The notes below the pieces were generated by a model. The model was not told where the DNA came from, searched no databases, and saw nothing but the letters and a program-made list of their open reading frames with translations. Below are positions 46,007 to 58,467 of a DNA stretch of 64,000 nt, piece by piece. This DNA is from Dysidea avara. Its lineage: Eukaryota > Porifera > Demospongiae > Dictyoceratida > Dysideidae. A program made the translations under genes and the position numbers. The DNA lies in the NCBI RefSeq assembly GCF_963678975.1, contig NC_089279.1:27390004-27454003 (forward strand), in the 5' to 3' direction. Each line of letters begins with the position of its first letter. Position 1 is the first letter of the stretch.

Positions 46007-46880
46007 TTAAAGCACATAAATTTCCAATGTTTCAATTGCAGTATCCTCATCAGGGTGAGGCTCATTTTTGCATATTCGAACTTCAATATCTTCACTCAGT
46101 CTAGTTGGAGTCCTCCTATAAAACCATGCAAGGCATCCCCAGAAAAGCACAGCATCCACTGTCTTCTGGGCAGCCATCTCCATCCCAAAGGACATCTGAC
46201 AAGTAAAAATTAGCATGACGTACCTGTCCAGTAGTTCCAGATTCACAGTAGTAATCATTTTTAACAAATGCTGGAGGTGGGGTACCTGGTACAGGAGCAC
46301 ATGGACAGTTACTTGATCTATAATTTATATGATCACTGGCAGTGACAGTATAAGTCCACACATGCTGACGTGGTGATCCTAATGTTATTGATATTCCATC
46401 AACATATGGTGAATTTATGGATTGTATGGAGCGAAATGCATCAGGAGCTCCTTTCTGATAAGACTTAGTTTGTCCACATATGTGGTTGAATTCTACTCCA
46501 TTGGTAGAGAAATAAGCTGAATCACATCCTGCAGCTAAACCACCTACACAAAGTCTCCTAGGAGATGTAATGGTTTGCCATGTTCCAGGACAGGCCTTAT
46601 CATGATTCATGTCTACATCAACAACTTGCATCCATCCTCCTTCAACACCACCACAAGTCAGCTTCATGTTACAAGTAACCTCATGTAATCCATCACTTGT
46701 CCTTATCCAGTACTTTCCATTGTTTCCTCTACTAAAAGGATTAAGTTGGTATATCTCCTTGCAAGAACTACCAGGATTAGCCTGAGCCATACCAAGGGTA
46801 ACATCATCATGAGCTAGTCCAGTGGAACAAAGGAGCAATAGAATAACTACTGAAATCATCACAGTGTTAACTATGATCAT
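46007..46880 (-). CDS. Secreted fibrinogen-like protein, frameshifted near the end
   Basis: The start (MIIVNTVMISVVILLLLCST) gives a signal peptide. The segment SCKEIYQLNPFSRGNNGKYW, ending in a GGWMQV motif, matches the N-terminal half of fibrinogen-related and intelectin-like domains. Many cysteines follow (RRLCVGG, FNHICGQ, SSNCPCAP, YYCESG, GDGC, SGCC). The first frame stops at 46116 after GMPCMVL. The next frame continues sensibly as WFYRRTPTRLSEDIEVRICK to a stop at 46007. A single frame change near 46125-46140 therefore splits an otherwise continuous C-terminus; it may be a real mutation or a sequencing error. A role in recognition or adhesion outside the cell is inferred from the family. 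An upstream 5' UTR exon ending near 46982 is possible. Confidence 0.72.
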
Positions 46881-47377
46881 CTTAGCACTCCAACTTTCCT
46901 CGTCAACTTCTTCTACTGAATGGGCTTGATCTGAGACTGGATCTTTTACAATGCAGCTGAATATGCAATATTGACTCTTACCTGAAAAGAATTTCAAAGG
47001 AATGAGAATTATTTCAAAGGAATGAAGAATTATGTAAACTGGATCGTGATTAGTTTCAAAATGTGCAGTGCAATGTGTACATGCCTAATCACTACTTACA
47101 AATTTTGGCTTGTCAGCATGTGTTTTGTTAGTACATGCGGGATGACATCATGTCAATAATGATTCTAAAAACATTAATTAATAGTGAAGAGTCTGCTTAT
47201 ATATAGTCAACTGAATTATACAATTATTTTTACTTCTCGACTATACTGTACATGTGGTGTAAACTAGGTACTCATTGTATTAGAGAGTTGTCTTTTTCTA
47301 TACTTACATATATATCATGTAATTTATGTGTATAATGTGTATTGTAGCTATCATACAGTACGATAGTACTGTGTAGT

Positions 47378-47900
47378 CAGTGTTGGGAGTAACACGTTAC
47401 TTATGTAACGCGTTACGTAATATTATTACTTTTGTAGTAACAAAGTAATATAACAAAATACGCTATGAAAACAGGTAATATAACGCAAGATACTTTACTT
47501 ACAAATGTAACGCGTTACCTAAGTAATATAATTATTGTAACGAGTCTAATATGACGTAATATTATTACTTAAAGTAACGAAGTTACTAATCTCGTTAGTA
47601 ATCCTCTGAGTAATGCCTAACCACAATGGAGTAACGAGGCCTATTGAATGAAGCTTATTCACTAGCTTCTTACTTATAACCAATATTTGTACATTGTCCA
47701 ACAACGCAATCATGTCACGTGATAAGGTGGTAGATTCACACGTGACAGCTTAAGGCTGTGGACACAAAGTAATATAATATGTAATATTATTACAGTTACT
47801 TTATTTTATGGGTAATATGTAACTGTAACTAAATAGTTCTGTTGCAAGTAATATGTAATATGTAACTAGTTACTTTTACAAAGTAACTTGCCCAACACTG
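47378..47900. mobile_element. Inverted-repeat element with GTAACGCGTTAC ends
   Basis: CAGTGTTGGGAGTAAC on the left is mirrored by AAGTAACTTGCCCAACACTG on the right. The 523-bp interior is a dense array of GTAAC, AATATTATTAC and complements that can fold in many ways. No coding frame. Ends of this kind are found in many animal genomes; the superfamily was not settled. The decayed relative is at 19905-20385. Confidence 0.7.
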
Positions 47901-48100
47901 AATATAAATAAGTAGCTTTCAGTATAAAAGTAAGCAGATATCAGGCTAGCATTAGCCAACAGCTGACAGGAACCATGTAGCAGCAGCAACAATAAGAGCT
48001 ATAATAGCAGATAGCAAAAGATGAAGTTAGCATGCAGTAGTATCTAGAAAAAGCTCACAGTACAAAGTAGCAGCTGCAGTGTATAATGTTGGATTTATAA

Positions 48101-48516
48101 TAGGGACCCGCCGATTATGCTGGCATAATAATGAGCATAGTAGGTGCCTGAAAGCATTGAGCATAATGCTAGCATAATAGGCAGAACACTTGTGTATTAC
48201 CGTAAATTCTTGCTTATCAAAATACATATCACAGGAAAAGATCGATATACCCTAATATAACAGTCAGAAAATAATCAGACAGCTGACTGTTCTATTAGAG
48301 TATATCGATCTTTTCTGTGACATGCAGTTTGACAAGCAAGGATTTAGAATCTGTGCTTCAGCAACTTACTGTTTTCCCATAAAGTGCAAATTTACTAAAA
48401 AAAACATAGGAACTGAGGTATAAATATTGAGCATAATTTGAGCATAATAGGCAAAATTTTGAGCAGTGCAGCATAGCATAATAGGTAAAATAATGAGCAT
48501 AATCGGCGGGTCCCTA
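48101..48516. mobile_element. hAT-type MITE with 8-bp target duplication
   Basis: Inverted ends TAGGGACCCGCCGATTATGC and complement bound 416 bp. The exact 8-mer ATTTATAA lies on both sides (48093-48100 and 48517-48524), as expected for hAT elements. Inside, 48210-48345 is a second, tighter inverted repeat (CTTGCTTATCAAAATACATA… and partner) whose loop-proximal ends carry two facing copies of the dispersed GACTGTTCTATTAGAG motif. Confidence 0.82.
48290..48306. repeat. Dispersed near-palindromic motif (representative copy)
   Basis: GACTGYTCTATTAGAGTAT, with core CTCTAWTAGAG, occurs in either orientation near 3470, 4507, 5190, 6530, 12252, 21825, 29773, 36728, 38795, 38814, 43291, 43313, 43838, 44706, 48252, 48294, 51552, 60918 and 62135, with a truncated copy at 60110 and a diverged one at 33602. 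The core is its own near reverse complement. It occurs in introns, intergenic DNA and inside several different transposons. Confidence 0.8.
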
Positions 48517-49420
48517 ATTTATAATCTATCAAAATTTTCTTAAATTATTAGCTGCAGCTGCATTGAATCTCCCCTCCAGTAAATTATTCCATGCATAGAT
48601 TAACAACTTGCCAACATCTATTTAATGAATTCTTCCTGTATGGATACTGGCTGTTGACTGCTCCTATACTAACTGCTTCAAAGTCGACGGGTATAATATT
48701 GTACTTAAGATAGGGTTATATTAACAGACTATAACGTGCAGCCTTGTTTTAAAAATAATAGTTATAACCATTTTAGAGTGGAGCTACTACTACAAAATTT
48801 AATCATACTGTAATTGTGGCTGAGATGGTCACCCTCAGGCCCATCTTAAGTAACAGCAAGTGACCACTTTGTATTTTAGACAGCTGCATGCTTTTGGTGA
48901 CCACCTATATGGCAGTTGCCTATCCTGCATGCCACTAACAACAATTACTACTGCTAGCTAATGATATAGCTTCTGTTGTTGACTATAGTTTTTGGCTGCC
49001 AGCTATTCTGCTACTGTCTAGATCTGCTATTACAAGTACTGTATCTGATAGTTTCTATACACTGCTGGCTGTACTTGTACTAGCTGCATACCTGCGTGCT
49101 GTTGGCTACTGAGTACTAGAATGGTATTGTATCCATGTCTGCTACTGTATGCTTCAATTCAACAGTGTAGTTTTCATTACCTAAGTTTTCCCCCCATGCA
49201 CTCTTTGGCCTGCTCCTCCACCTCTTATTACATCTTATAGTCCCATGTATGGATATATGAATAGTACTTAAAGAACTGTGGAGGAAGGAGGGAGGCATTT
49301 GGAGCATGCTGCATCTGCCATAAATTGTTATAATAAAACTAACTATAGATATTTAAAACATATATATTTAGCAAACAACAAAAACAAGTGTCCACAAAAG
49401 CAGGTTTACATGAACACTAT

Positions 49421-52400
49421 TCAGATCACAGTAGGCATCAAGTCCTCTGTGCTTCCCTTCTTTTCAGAATCTGCTGATGGTTCTGATGTGACCTGATCAT
49501 TAGATTTGTCTGCATCAGTTCCCTAGTGTACAATAAATGTGCCATACAGTTATGTGACCTAATTTGGGAAAACCATCGATCTACACACATCAATAGATTA
49601 TGAGATATGCTATTTTAAACATTGCAATCCACTATAGTTTGGGAAAGACAAAAGATACGAGTTTGAATTTTCACCGTGAATGCAGCCAACCATAGTGTTT
49701 AAAGCAAGCTGTTGATATAACCATGATTTTGAGCACCTTTTTTTCACGACGGTATCTGTAACACAAGCACGTCATCATGGGTGGTGGTGGCTGGGGTGAT
49801 GGCGGGGGTGGTGGTGGGTGGGTTATTGATATATGAACAGAAAATGGCCGAGTGGGTGATATGGTGTCTCCAGTCTTAATATTGGGCTCTCAAGACCACC
49901 TGTGCCACTGAAAAACACAGAAATGTATGTAGAAAATATCTGGACAACTGTCCAAGGCTGCTCATGTTTCTAGTCTCGTGTTTCAGCTTGCCAGTGACAT
50001 TACAAGGTTCCAGAGCATTCCCAGTGGCTGGCACATCTCTAGAAATCCACTCGCGAAAAGCAGTCTGATCAAACCAGAGGCATGGCTGTGGTGCAAATGT
50101 GAGGGCTATCCATTCATGGTGAAAAGTGAACTTCACTGGTGTGTGCGTAGATCGACAATTTTCAAAATTTTGGTCACATATACTATTACATATTTCAGAG
50201 ACATATTTACCAGATTAATAGTGGTCATTTCTGTCGGGCTAGTTGGAGCACTTTCAGCTGATTTTAATGGAGTGTAGTCTAAATCGTTATCATCAGCAGA
50301 CACTCCATGAGACTTAACTATTTTAGTCCTCATACGACGGCAGATTACCCCAATCAACTATACACATAATATCATTATACAAACATTAATATTGCATCAT
50401 CATTTTACCAGGCCACAAGTAGCACAACATCCAATACCCAATAATCCTATAACTGCAAGAATTAATACTCCTGCCCACTCTTCTAGTCCTAGGATGTTAT
50501 TAGAGGTTGAGCTGGAAAAGATTCCATAGGCAAGATTAGCACTCTCATACTAGATAAATGTAAAACAACAACCTATACATGTCAACTGATATCATAATAC
50601 AGTCACTCACCATCAAAAGTGTGTCATTACTCGTTAGTTCATTAAACAGCTGTCTTGTTAAAGTTTGTGATGCACGTGGTGTTGAGGTTATTTGCTCCAA
50701 GACAAATACTTGCACTAAACAAGTATCACTTCCAACAGTAGAGAAATGTGTGCATACTTTAATTGTGTTTGAGCTCATCACAAGATCTTGTAAAACTGTA
50801 TTAAGTGTCATATTAATGTCACAATAGAGATCATTGCTGGTGTCACATATAACTTCAATTTCAATGTGCACAGTAGTAGCTGGTTTAAAGAACTGTCGAC
50901 ACTGCTGATCACTTTCTTCACATCTACTAACTGAAACAATGATCATAAAATGTTTGTGCGACAATACACACTGTCAGATATCACTCTCTTTATCCAAGCA
51001 TCTTAGTTCTAAACAGTAGTTGGGATCTTCAAAACACAGGATTCTATGGAATTTAGCAACCTGAAGGTGCTGTGTTGTGGCACCCTCACTATGCTTGGTG
51101 TTACTACAGGGCCTGAGGGTCACAAAATTATGTAGAACCCTGTGTTTTAAAGTCTAACTAATTTAGACAACAACTCATTATACCTTGACAACTGCTTGTA
51201 AACAAGAAAGATAGCAGAAACAGACACATTACAACTCTCTCTTATTCAATGGCTGTTATTTTAAATGTCCATGCATGCATTGCCAATGTTACAGGCATGT
51301 AATTAAAATGTTTTACATAGCTTCAGAGTGAGCTTCAGAGCATGTAGGACATGATTGTGGCATTATGAGATTTAGAGACCCACGATTTCCATCAAATTTC
51401 ATCATTGAACTTGTTGAAGTTTAATTCTTAAATCAAACTACAATTAAACTAGCATACTCTGACAGCTATAATTGTCACATTGTAATATAATCCACCCAAA
51501 AACAGCCAAGCTGTGAAAAAGGTGTGGCCTTAAAAGGCCCAGGGAGTGATTGACTGTTCTATTAGAGTAGATCTCAACTGTTTGGTGGAAGCCTAGAATT
51601 ATAGTATTCAGAGTGTGGTAGCTCATCAATGGTTGAAGCTACCTACGTGCACCAAATTTTGCAAGTTTTATACCAATTTTTTGCCTTCTAGAACATCCAC
51701 AGTACAAGTAGCCAACAACTACATTTCCTGCCATTTTTTCTTAAGTATGACTATCTGGCAAGCTCCATTAGGGGTGGTGGGTGGGAAAAGAGTTATTTTA
51801 AATGAAACACAATTACAGAGAGATAGGCTCAGTTATGGGCTAGACCAGTAGCAGTAAAAGATCACCGATAGGTGTGTAGAATCTGTATGTGGCTAGCTGT
51901 CTTTTAACATGGCTTTCAGTTGCTTTTAAACTCAACAATTAGCTGGTTGAGAGTTTATTTTCAAAGAGGCTTCCAGAAACTCCCCTTGGTATGCCTCTGA
52001 CTTCATTTTAGTGGTGGAACATGAAATCTGCTGTCATGGGCGACAATACCGATTTTCCTAGACCCAGTTATATAGCTAACTTTGTAATGACATGGAAGTT
52101 TAAATCATCAATTCGCATGCTAAAACTAGCTCCAGAACACACATTTGTAACTAATTATGAACTGTTGAAACCCAGTATGTTATATAGTGTGACTATTATA
52201 AGCAATGATCAAGGCTATGTACATCATGACTTGATGGTTATATCCATATTAGCTATCTATGTAGACAACAACAGCCTTTAGACCTCCAGTTTAGCTCTGT
52301 CTGCTTTGAAGGTAATTGTGCAAGGGACAGTAAGTCATGCACTTTCACCACTCATACACTGTAAATGTCAATGTACAACTGGTATTGTCATCCATACTCA

Positions 52401-55400
52401 GTACACATGACCAGTGCCTCAAGGGCTACCCAGTGGTACTACTGCCAGAGAGAAATGATAGCTGCCCTGTGTGCTACCGTATTTACTCAGTTTGTGCCCC
52501 AGGGATACTATTATATTTTTGTCCAAAATAAGGATAAAACCACACTACGGTATTCTAGGGTGCACTACTAATATTTTTAACCTACCACTGCAATAGTCAT
52601 TCTACATTATAGTTTTATAAAACAATCACAACACGTTGCTACTTACTTCTTCTATACAGGACCTTTCTTTCGCTTAAGTCCTTGAAAAAGGTGTAAAATC
52701 AAAAGTGGCAGCCAACAAATGGCTGCAATGATGTTAATTATAACAGCTATTATTAGCATTGACATCATTGCAGTCATTTGTTGGCTGCCACTTTTCTTTT
52801 TCAGCTGGGATTTTTAGGCCACACTTTTTTTACAGCTTGACTGTTTTTGTGTGGATATCACTTGTTTTTGTAATTGCAAGTTCCAAAGCCAGCCTTGATA
52901 ATTCCTTTTAGCTTTTTCCCCTTTACTACAGGAATCGTCGAAGACTGTGTGGCTATACATATTTACAAAGAACTGAAATAAGAAGGCACGTATATCCCAA
53001 TGATAGCTGAGCAGATTCAACTCAAATTAGGAATGGGAGATGCCCTACCCTGAGGAAGTTTGTACAGCAGAAATGGTTAATTACCAATCAAGCACTATAG
53101 GGCTATGGATACATGAAAACAGAGTTTTCTTACTTCTGTAAAACAAGTGTGTCGCCAGCTATAAATATGACATTATTTATTTATTTATTAAGGCCTTACA
53201 GCACAAGTGCTGAAGGTCTGTAGGACACCTGGTCCTACAGCTTGTTTAAAGTTGTTGCAGAAAGTATGTTTGAAAAGGCGGGGAAGGAGATAAAATCGAT
53301 GACTGGACCTGGGCAGCCTTGAACCTGCAGCCATCCAATTAGCGCTCGAACACTTACAGGAGTCTGCCAGGCGGCCAGGATGTTTTTTCCTTGTAAATTT
53401 CATGTGTGTGTATCCATATATAGGAACTCTAGAGAGTGACTTGTTATCTCGAAGTGCCCCATTTGGAACCAAATGGATTTATTAAGGCTTTACAGCACAA
53501 AATCATGAGAAACTTCAAAGGGGATAGATTTGGACCCTGTGCCTCTATACCTATGTACTATCATCACTCACTGTCAGTGGTTTGTAAAACTAGTAAACCT
53601 TACTGTACTATATGAAAGTTATAACACAATTTTAGTTGGCATTTGCATTACATATTTTATGTGATATACCATATACTCATACCACAAATAAACAGTACAA
53701 ATATTTTGTGCATACCTGTTGGTGGGAGTGTAGTAGCTGTTGATAAAATAATATAATTATGTAATAAATATAGTGCCCTTATAATTTATGTTTATATGGT
53801 AAAGGCATTCACACTCAATATAATTTGTTGTGTTATATGCATGAATTAAAAGTGGCCATGTACCTTCTCTACAGGTATAATCAAAATTTCTGAAGAACCA
53901 ACCAACTATATGCAAATTTACATACATGCATGCATCAGCAGTCTTCTGCTTTGAAATGTCATACCAAACGTTGCAAATTCTGTATTTCTTGCTAATAACA
54001 TATTTCTATGATGATTTATATCAGCAGCATTTTGAGCACGCTATTCTGTTTTGGATTAAATACTATTATGTATTGCAATTTATGATTATGTGGCTAGACC
54101 ACAAAAGTGTTTTATTGTACTTCCTGGTCGTCTTATTCAGAGCAATTTTCTTGAGTACCTGAATCGCTTCAGTTGGACTATCAGTAAGTTGGCATATAAT
54201 CTATTTGTAGTTGTAGAACAAACTGGCAGGATTAGTTTGGCTAGTTTAAACATTTGACAGTGTCACAAACATGGTACGTCGTGCTGTCTGTGTGCATGTA
54301 AATTTCTAGTCATAGAACCAACTGGTAGGATTAGTCTGGCTATTATTTACAATGTCATGCATGTGACCAATCATGGGGTTGTTTTCGTAGCATTCCTTAC
54401 ATAAACGCACAGCGTAACTGTTCTGTATTTGCCCATAACTGTACTGTATTTGCCCATAACTGTACTGTATTTGCCCAATTAGCCATATAACTGTGCTGTA
54501 CGACTCATACAGTACAGTTATGCAGCTAATCAGTACAATATGGAAAGTACAGTATGCGGTAGCACTTTGATCCTCCCACGCAAAGTACAATAAAGTGAAT
54601 TATAGCAATTATAGTGAATATTTGTTTATGCTGTTGAAACATTTATTGGCTTTGAAAACATGATTTATCATGCACAAGTGTTTTATATAAATATTTTACT
54701 TAATATTTTATGGTAAATGCAGTCCTTCAAAATGATAGGAATAAAAAAAAGATGCCTGATCACTTGGGGAGTTTGCAGGCCAGGACCAGAAACATAATTA
54801 ACTTGTTCAGCCTTACAATAATTGGTCAATTCATATATACCTGCTCAAGTATATATTTCAAAGTGTGCATAATTATTAAGCTTATACGATGATGTTACAC
54901 TGTACTGCAGTTACCAAATATATGGTAAGCTACAATGAATAAATTAGTAAAGATGGCCAGTATAGTCTACACTATGTCATAATTGTTAAACTCACCACAC
55001 TCTGCTTCGTCCATACACACTCCTTCTATCAATACTTGTCCTACAGGACAAAAGCATCCTTCAGCACATCCACCTTCACACAGTACATCAAGGTTATCAC
55101 ATGTTTGAGGACACAGTGGACCACACTGTTGATATATCATCCCATCTGGACACTGAAGTGCTGGAAAAATAGATAATATAGCTAATAGCATTCATAAACT
55201 GGTTAACAAAATTGCACACAGAGCATGAAAAAGAACATGTCAACTTACGACAAAGAGTTGGTGACCTCCAAGTAGACAGTGATACTCCAGCATCAGCACA
55301 AGCACTAGCATAACTGGACAATGCATCACAGTAACAATCTTCACGTTCTGCCTCACTGCAGCAACAGTAGTCAAACTCACAATTGTTGATAAATTGTGTT

Positions 55401-57345
55401 GCATTAACCATATCACTACAATTAATAAAAGGTAGTTGTTCCAAAATATTACACCTTTGTTGGCCTTGTGCTGTAATATTAGGATCAGTGGAACAATTAC
55501 TCACACCCAGTGCATTTCTTTTTCCCACTACCTGTCCACTACAACGAGAAGTGGTAGGGTCTGGTACTAACCAACTATCACCAAACACATCTACTGAAGT
55601 TACCACTACACCATCAGGTGTCTGAAGATCATCACCTTTATCACCATTATAAGTACCACACAGTCCACAAAGATGTCCTTTTAGTGTGGACGATACGGTA
55701 ACCTCTACACGATACACACCATTCCAGAACACCCGAACACCATGTATTAATAGGAATACGTTGGGATATCCACCAGTGCGTACTACAGCTACTGTGTCTG
55801 TTTCATATACTACTCCATCACCGGCATAGGGCTGTAGAATGTTATTGACAGTAATAGTTCCTAAGCTACCTCGTTCTAATACAATGTCAAGTTCTTCACT
55901 TGGAATTCTGATCCTTACTAGACCAACACAAGCTACATGACTACCACGATGTCCAATATTACCAGCAGAAATAATGAAATCTTCACTATCACATGGTCTG
56001 GTAAGAACATATTCACAAGTTCCTTGAAAGTGATGCCAAAACCCATCAAATGTTTCATAATGAGGATCACCAACAGCCTGACAAGTTGGTCCATCATAGG
56101 AACAAGGTAGTCGTTTGCATTTAAAGATTCCTCCAGGTCTACATGAGCATCTTGTCGAGCAGTTTGTTTGTAATTGTTCTCCAATACGATAGAAACGTCC
56201 TTCGTATGTACAATCTAAAATAACGGAATACCACAGTTGTATGACATATATCAAAAATAATAGTATTATATATTAAATGTACAGCAATCTCCTGCAGTTG
56301 GTATGTTCTGGCTATGTTTGTCAATATGAATAAGCAAGTCCTAAAGATATCATGGAAATTTCAGTTAAGTGGTTAAATGTTTTACTTAAAGCTGTTAAAT
56401 CATGCTTTGTTGGGGAGTGGTTGTTATATGTAATGTCTGTACTCAAAACACTTGTGGATAAGCTATACCATTAGTTCTCACTTTTATATAACACTGCTAG
56501 ATATCAAGGATAACAAAATGCTTTCACCTGAGTGCTTTATGGCAATAATCCTAGTCACACATAATAATCATGTGATATGTAGCCCAGGCAACTGGCCAAC
56601 TGGACTACACTGCAAATGTATCCCAAGCTGCTTTTTGATTCATCCATGCACTCACTGAAAGAATATACCATATGCGAAAAATTCTTAATTTTTACTATTA
56701 CTTATACATTCTAATGTCCACAATACAAGTGTCTAACATAAGTAGTGAATGTAGAACTGTAGGGTGTGGTATGTATGTATGTATGTATGTATAGTACAAG
56801 TGTTAAATAGGGTTTCCTCCAAAAAATCTGTCAAATTTACTGTTGGTTGTACAGTAGACCCTCATTTATCTGAACCTCTTTTATCCGAACCCTTGTTTAT
56901 CCAAAGTTGGAAATGACTATTCTAGTATTTTGATCAACAGAGCTGTGTATATAAATGTATGGGCTTCAGGTATCCAAACTATTCACTTATCTGAACACCT
57001 TTACCATTGCCTGAGACACATTGGGATTCAGATAACTGAGGGTTCATTGTACCATAATTGCTCTTTAGTACAAAATATGTACCAATAACTAACCTGGTGC
57101 TTGCACTTCAACAGTAGCAGAACCAGTACCATAACTGTTGGTGACTTCACAAGTATAAACTCCATACTGAGTAACATCAGAAATTGTAAAATTTAAGCTA
57201 GAGTCTGAAGATATTTCAAGTCCTTTTGCAGTGATCCACACATAAGTGAAGGGTGGTGAGCTACCAGCTCTACATACCAGTGATACATCATTACCAAAGG
57301 GGACAAGATCAATTTCTTCTATTGTGACTGCTGGTGGAAATGTTG
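49421..57345 (-). CDS. Single-pass membrane receptor-like protein: Ig-VWC-VWD-C8-TIL-TM-tail (5' end missing)
   Basis: Exons: 57345-57094 (Ig), 56214-55249 (VWC, VWD, C8), 55160-54996 (TIL), 53736-53716 (21-nt linker), 50930-50611, 50549-50409 (TM), 50357-50211, 49522-49421. All phases agree, giving about 703 residues to a TGA stop. The Ig exon has VSLVCRAG…YGVYTCEV. The VWD part shows GDPHYETFDG and CGLCGTYNG, followed by a C8 cysteine cluster (CEFDYCCCSEAE) and a TIL module (CPDGMIYQQCGPLCPQTC). An unassigned extracellular region of about 107 residues with paired cysteines precedes the membrane helix (WAGVLILAVIGLLGIGCC), a basic stop (RRMRTK), and a tail ending DLMPTVI, a class I PDZ ligand (T-x-I). 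No signal peptide was found; 5' exons probably lie beyond the repeats. Confidence 0.82.
52704..52800. repeat. Hairpin with AAGTGGCAGCCAACAAATGG arms
   Basis: Arms of about 34 nt (AAAGTGGCAGCCAACAAATG… and its near complement) enclose about 30 nt. Related outer sequence (AAAAAGGTGT… and AAGTGTGGCC…) suggests the core of a larger inverted-repeat element, and a diverged relative lies near 1505-1590. It sits in an intron of the VWD gene. Confidence 0.6.
53170..53400 (-). mobile_element. tRNA-derived SINE
   Basis: On the minus strand a tRNA-like head carries an A-box-like CTGGCCGCCTGGCAGAC and a B box GGTTCAAGGC. The body passes through GTCCTACAGACC and ends CTTAATAAATAAATAAAT, an A-rich tail. 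A tail-only copy is at 21665, and a short tail fragment follows at 53479-53503. In an intron of the VWD gene. Confidence 0.65.
54180..54475. repeat. Tandem repeats in a VWD-gene intron
   Basis: Two copies, about 110 bp apart, of a segment reading ACTGGCAGGATTAGTTTGGC / ACTGGTAGGATTAGTCTGGC are followed at 54418-54475 by three copies of a 24-bp unit (CTGTATTTGCCCATAACTGT…). Non-coding. Confidence 0.65.
56852..57049. mobile_element. Tigger/pogo-type MITE
   Basis: Ends CAGTAGACCCTCATTTATCT and CAGATAACTGAGGGTTCATTG are inverted copies, each with TA at the outside. The sequence TTTATCCGAAC between is typical of pogo/Tigger-like non-autonomous elements. 198 bp, in the intron between the Ig and VWD exons. 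Confidence 0.72.
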
Positions 57346-57500
57346 CTGGAGGAATGATACATTGCATAACATGTATTCCTTTAAGAGATGCGATTTTAAA
57401 TTCAGCAGACAACTTGTCAAGCATTAATCAGAATAAACTATGTCATTGGGCATAAAATAGAATACAAGTAATTTTAAGGGCTCATAAAAAAACAAACAAT

Positions 57501-57575
57501 GGAGGCTGCCTACACTGCAGTGCACTTTTCATTAGTTGAAGTAGAGATACTTACTGCAGGTATAGGTAGCCTCCC
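57501..57575. mobile_element. Short MITE copy
   Basis: GGAGGCTGCCTACACTGCAG and CTGCAGGTATAGGTAGCCTCC-type ends face each other across about 30 nt. Same end family as 44885-44995. It lies upstream of the Ig exon of the VWD gene. Confidence 0.6.
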
Positions 57576-58467
57576 TTATTTCATTTCTATCAGCTCTTGA
57601 AATTCCTTGTATTTGTTTGTTAATTTCGTTGTAACATAATTTGTGACTGGTGAACCAATACATACCACATCAAAGGAAAGGAAGGTGTCACACATGCCAT
57701 ATATTAAATTTGTGCTTGAACATGTACCCCATGCAGTATTGATTGCTAAGAAACTACATGGCCATTTCACTTCATTTTCAACATGTTCCACTCAACAAAT
57801 GAGCAGTATGAGAAGCACCTCTGCAGTCATTATAGACAATTTTATAAAAGTATGATAGTCAGTACAAAGAAGCCATTACATGCTACCTGCAAATCAGCAC
57901 CTACATGGTAGTGGAAAAAGAAATGGGACACAAAGGAGGACAAAGTAAAGTCCATGATGCATGCATTGTAGTAGGAGAAAAGGCACATCTCAGGCCTAAG
58001 TGACATTGAAAGAGTAAAGAAATCAAGCCTATAGTGCTTACCATGGCCGAGTTATGCTTGGCAGAAGGCATCAGTTAGTTAGATAGTACTTATATATGAG
58101 AACTTAAAACTCCCCCTGAAGGAACTTTAGAGCTTGATTATATATGCTTACCAAACTTTTGTGAAGGAAAAGCAAGGCTAGTTGTATGGTGATATTTTGT
58201 GGCACGATGTGCAAACCATCATGAACCTAATTCAGCAGGAGCTTGATTATGATGACAGGTATACAGAAGGTTACTATCACAATTACCAGATGAGCACTGT
58301 GAAGCTTGAATTAACCATCCCAAGCATGTGTGTGTGTATGTGTGTGTGTGTGTGTGTGTGTGCGTGTCTGTGCGTGTGTGTGCATGCTAGGGAGAAGGTC
58401 CATGTGTGTAATGTAATGTACATATATGTTTGTGATGTGCCTACAAGTATTCACATGTGCCCTCCCC
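57576..58467. other. Stretch upstream of the Ig exon, no gene supported
   Basis: No exon with matching phase for the VWD gene was found here. A GT-rich microsatellite lies at 58329-58383. Open frames exist but lack composition or splice signals that would support them. Confidence 0.4.

Noticed and set aside
46201-46228. A 28-nt GT…AG intron in the fibrinogen-like gene
   Set aside because: Too short to splice, and removing it destroys the conserved LWDGDGC stretch.
49876-50277. Open frames on both strands between the last two exons of the VWD gene
   Set aside because: The minus frame does not fit exon phase and matches no family I know; the plus frame overlaps a confirmed minus-strand exon.
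55383-55625. Plus-strand frame inside the VWD exon
   Set aside because: It is the shadow of the strongly supported minus-strand VWD coding sequence.
57570-57690. Minus-strand frame ending ATYTC that looks like an Ig domain
   Set aside because: A stop lies just before it, no acceptor fits, and the ATYTC part is created by the end of a MITE (57554-57575).
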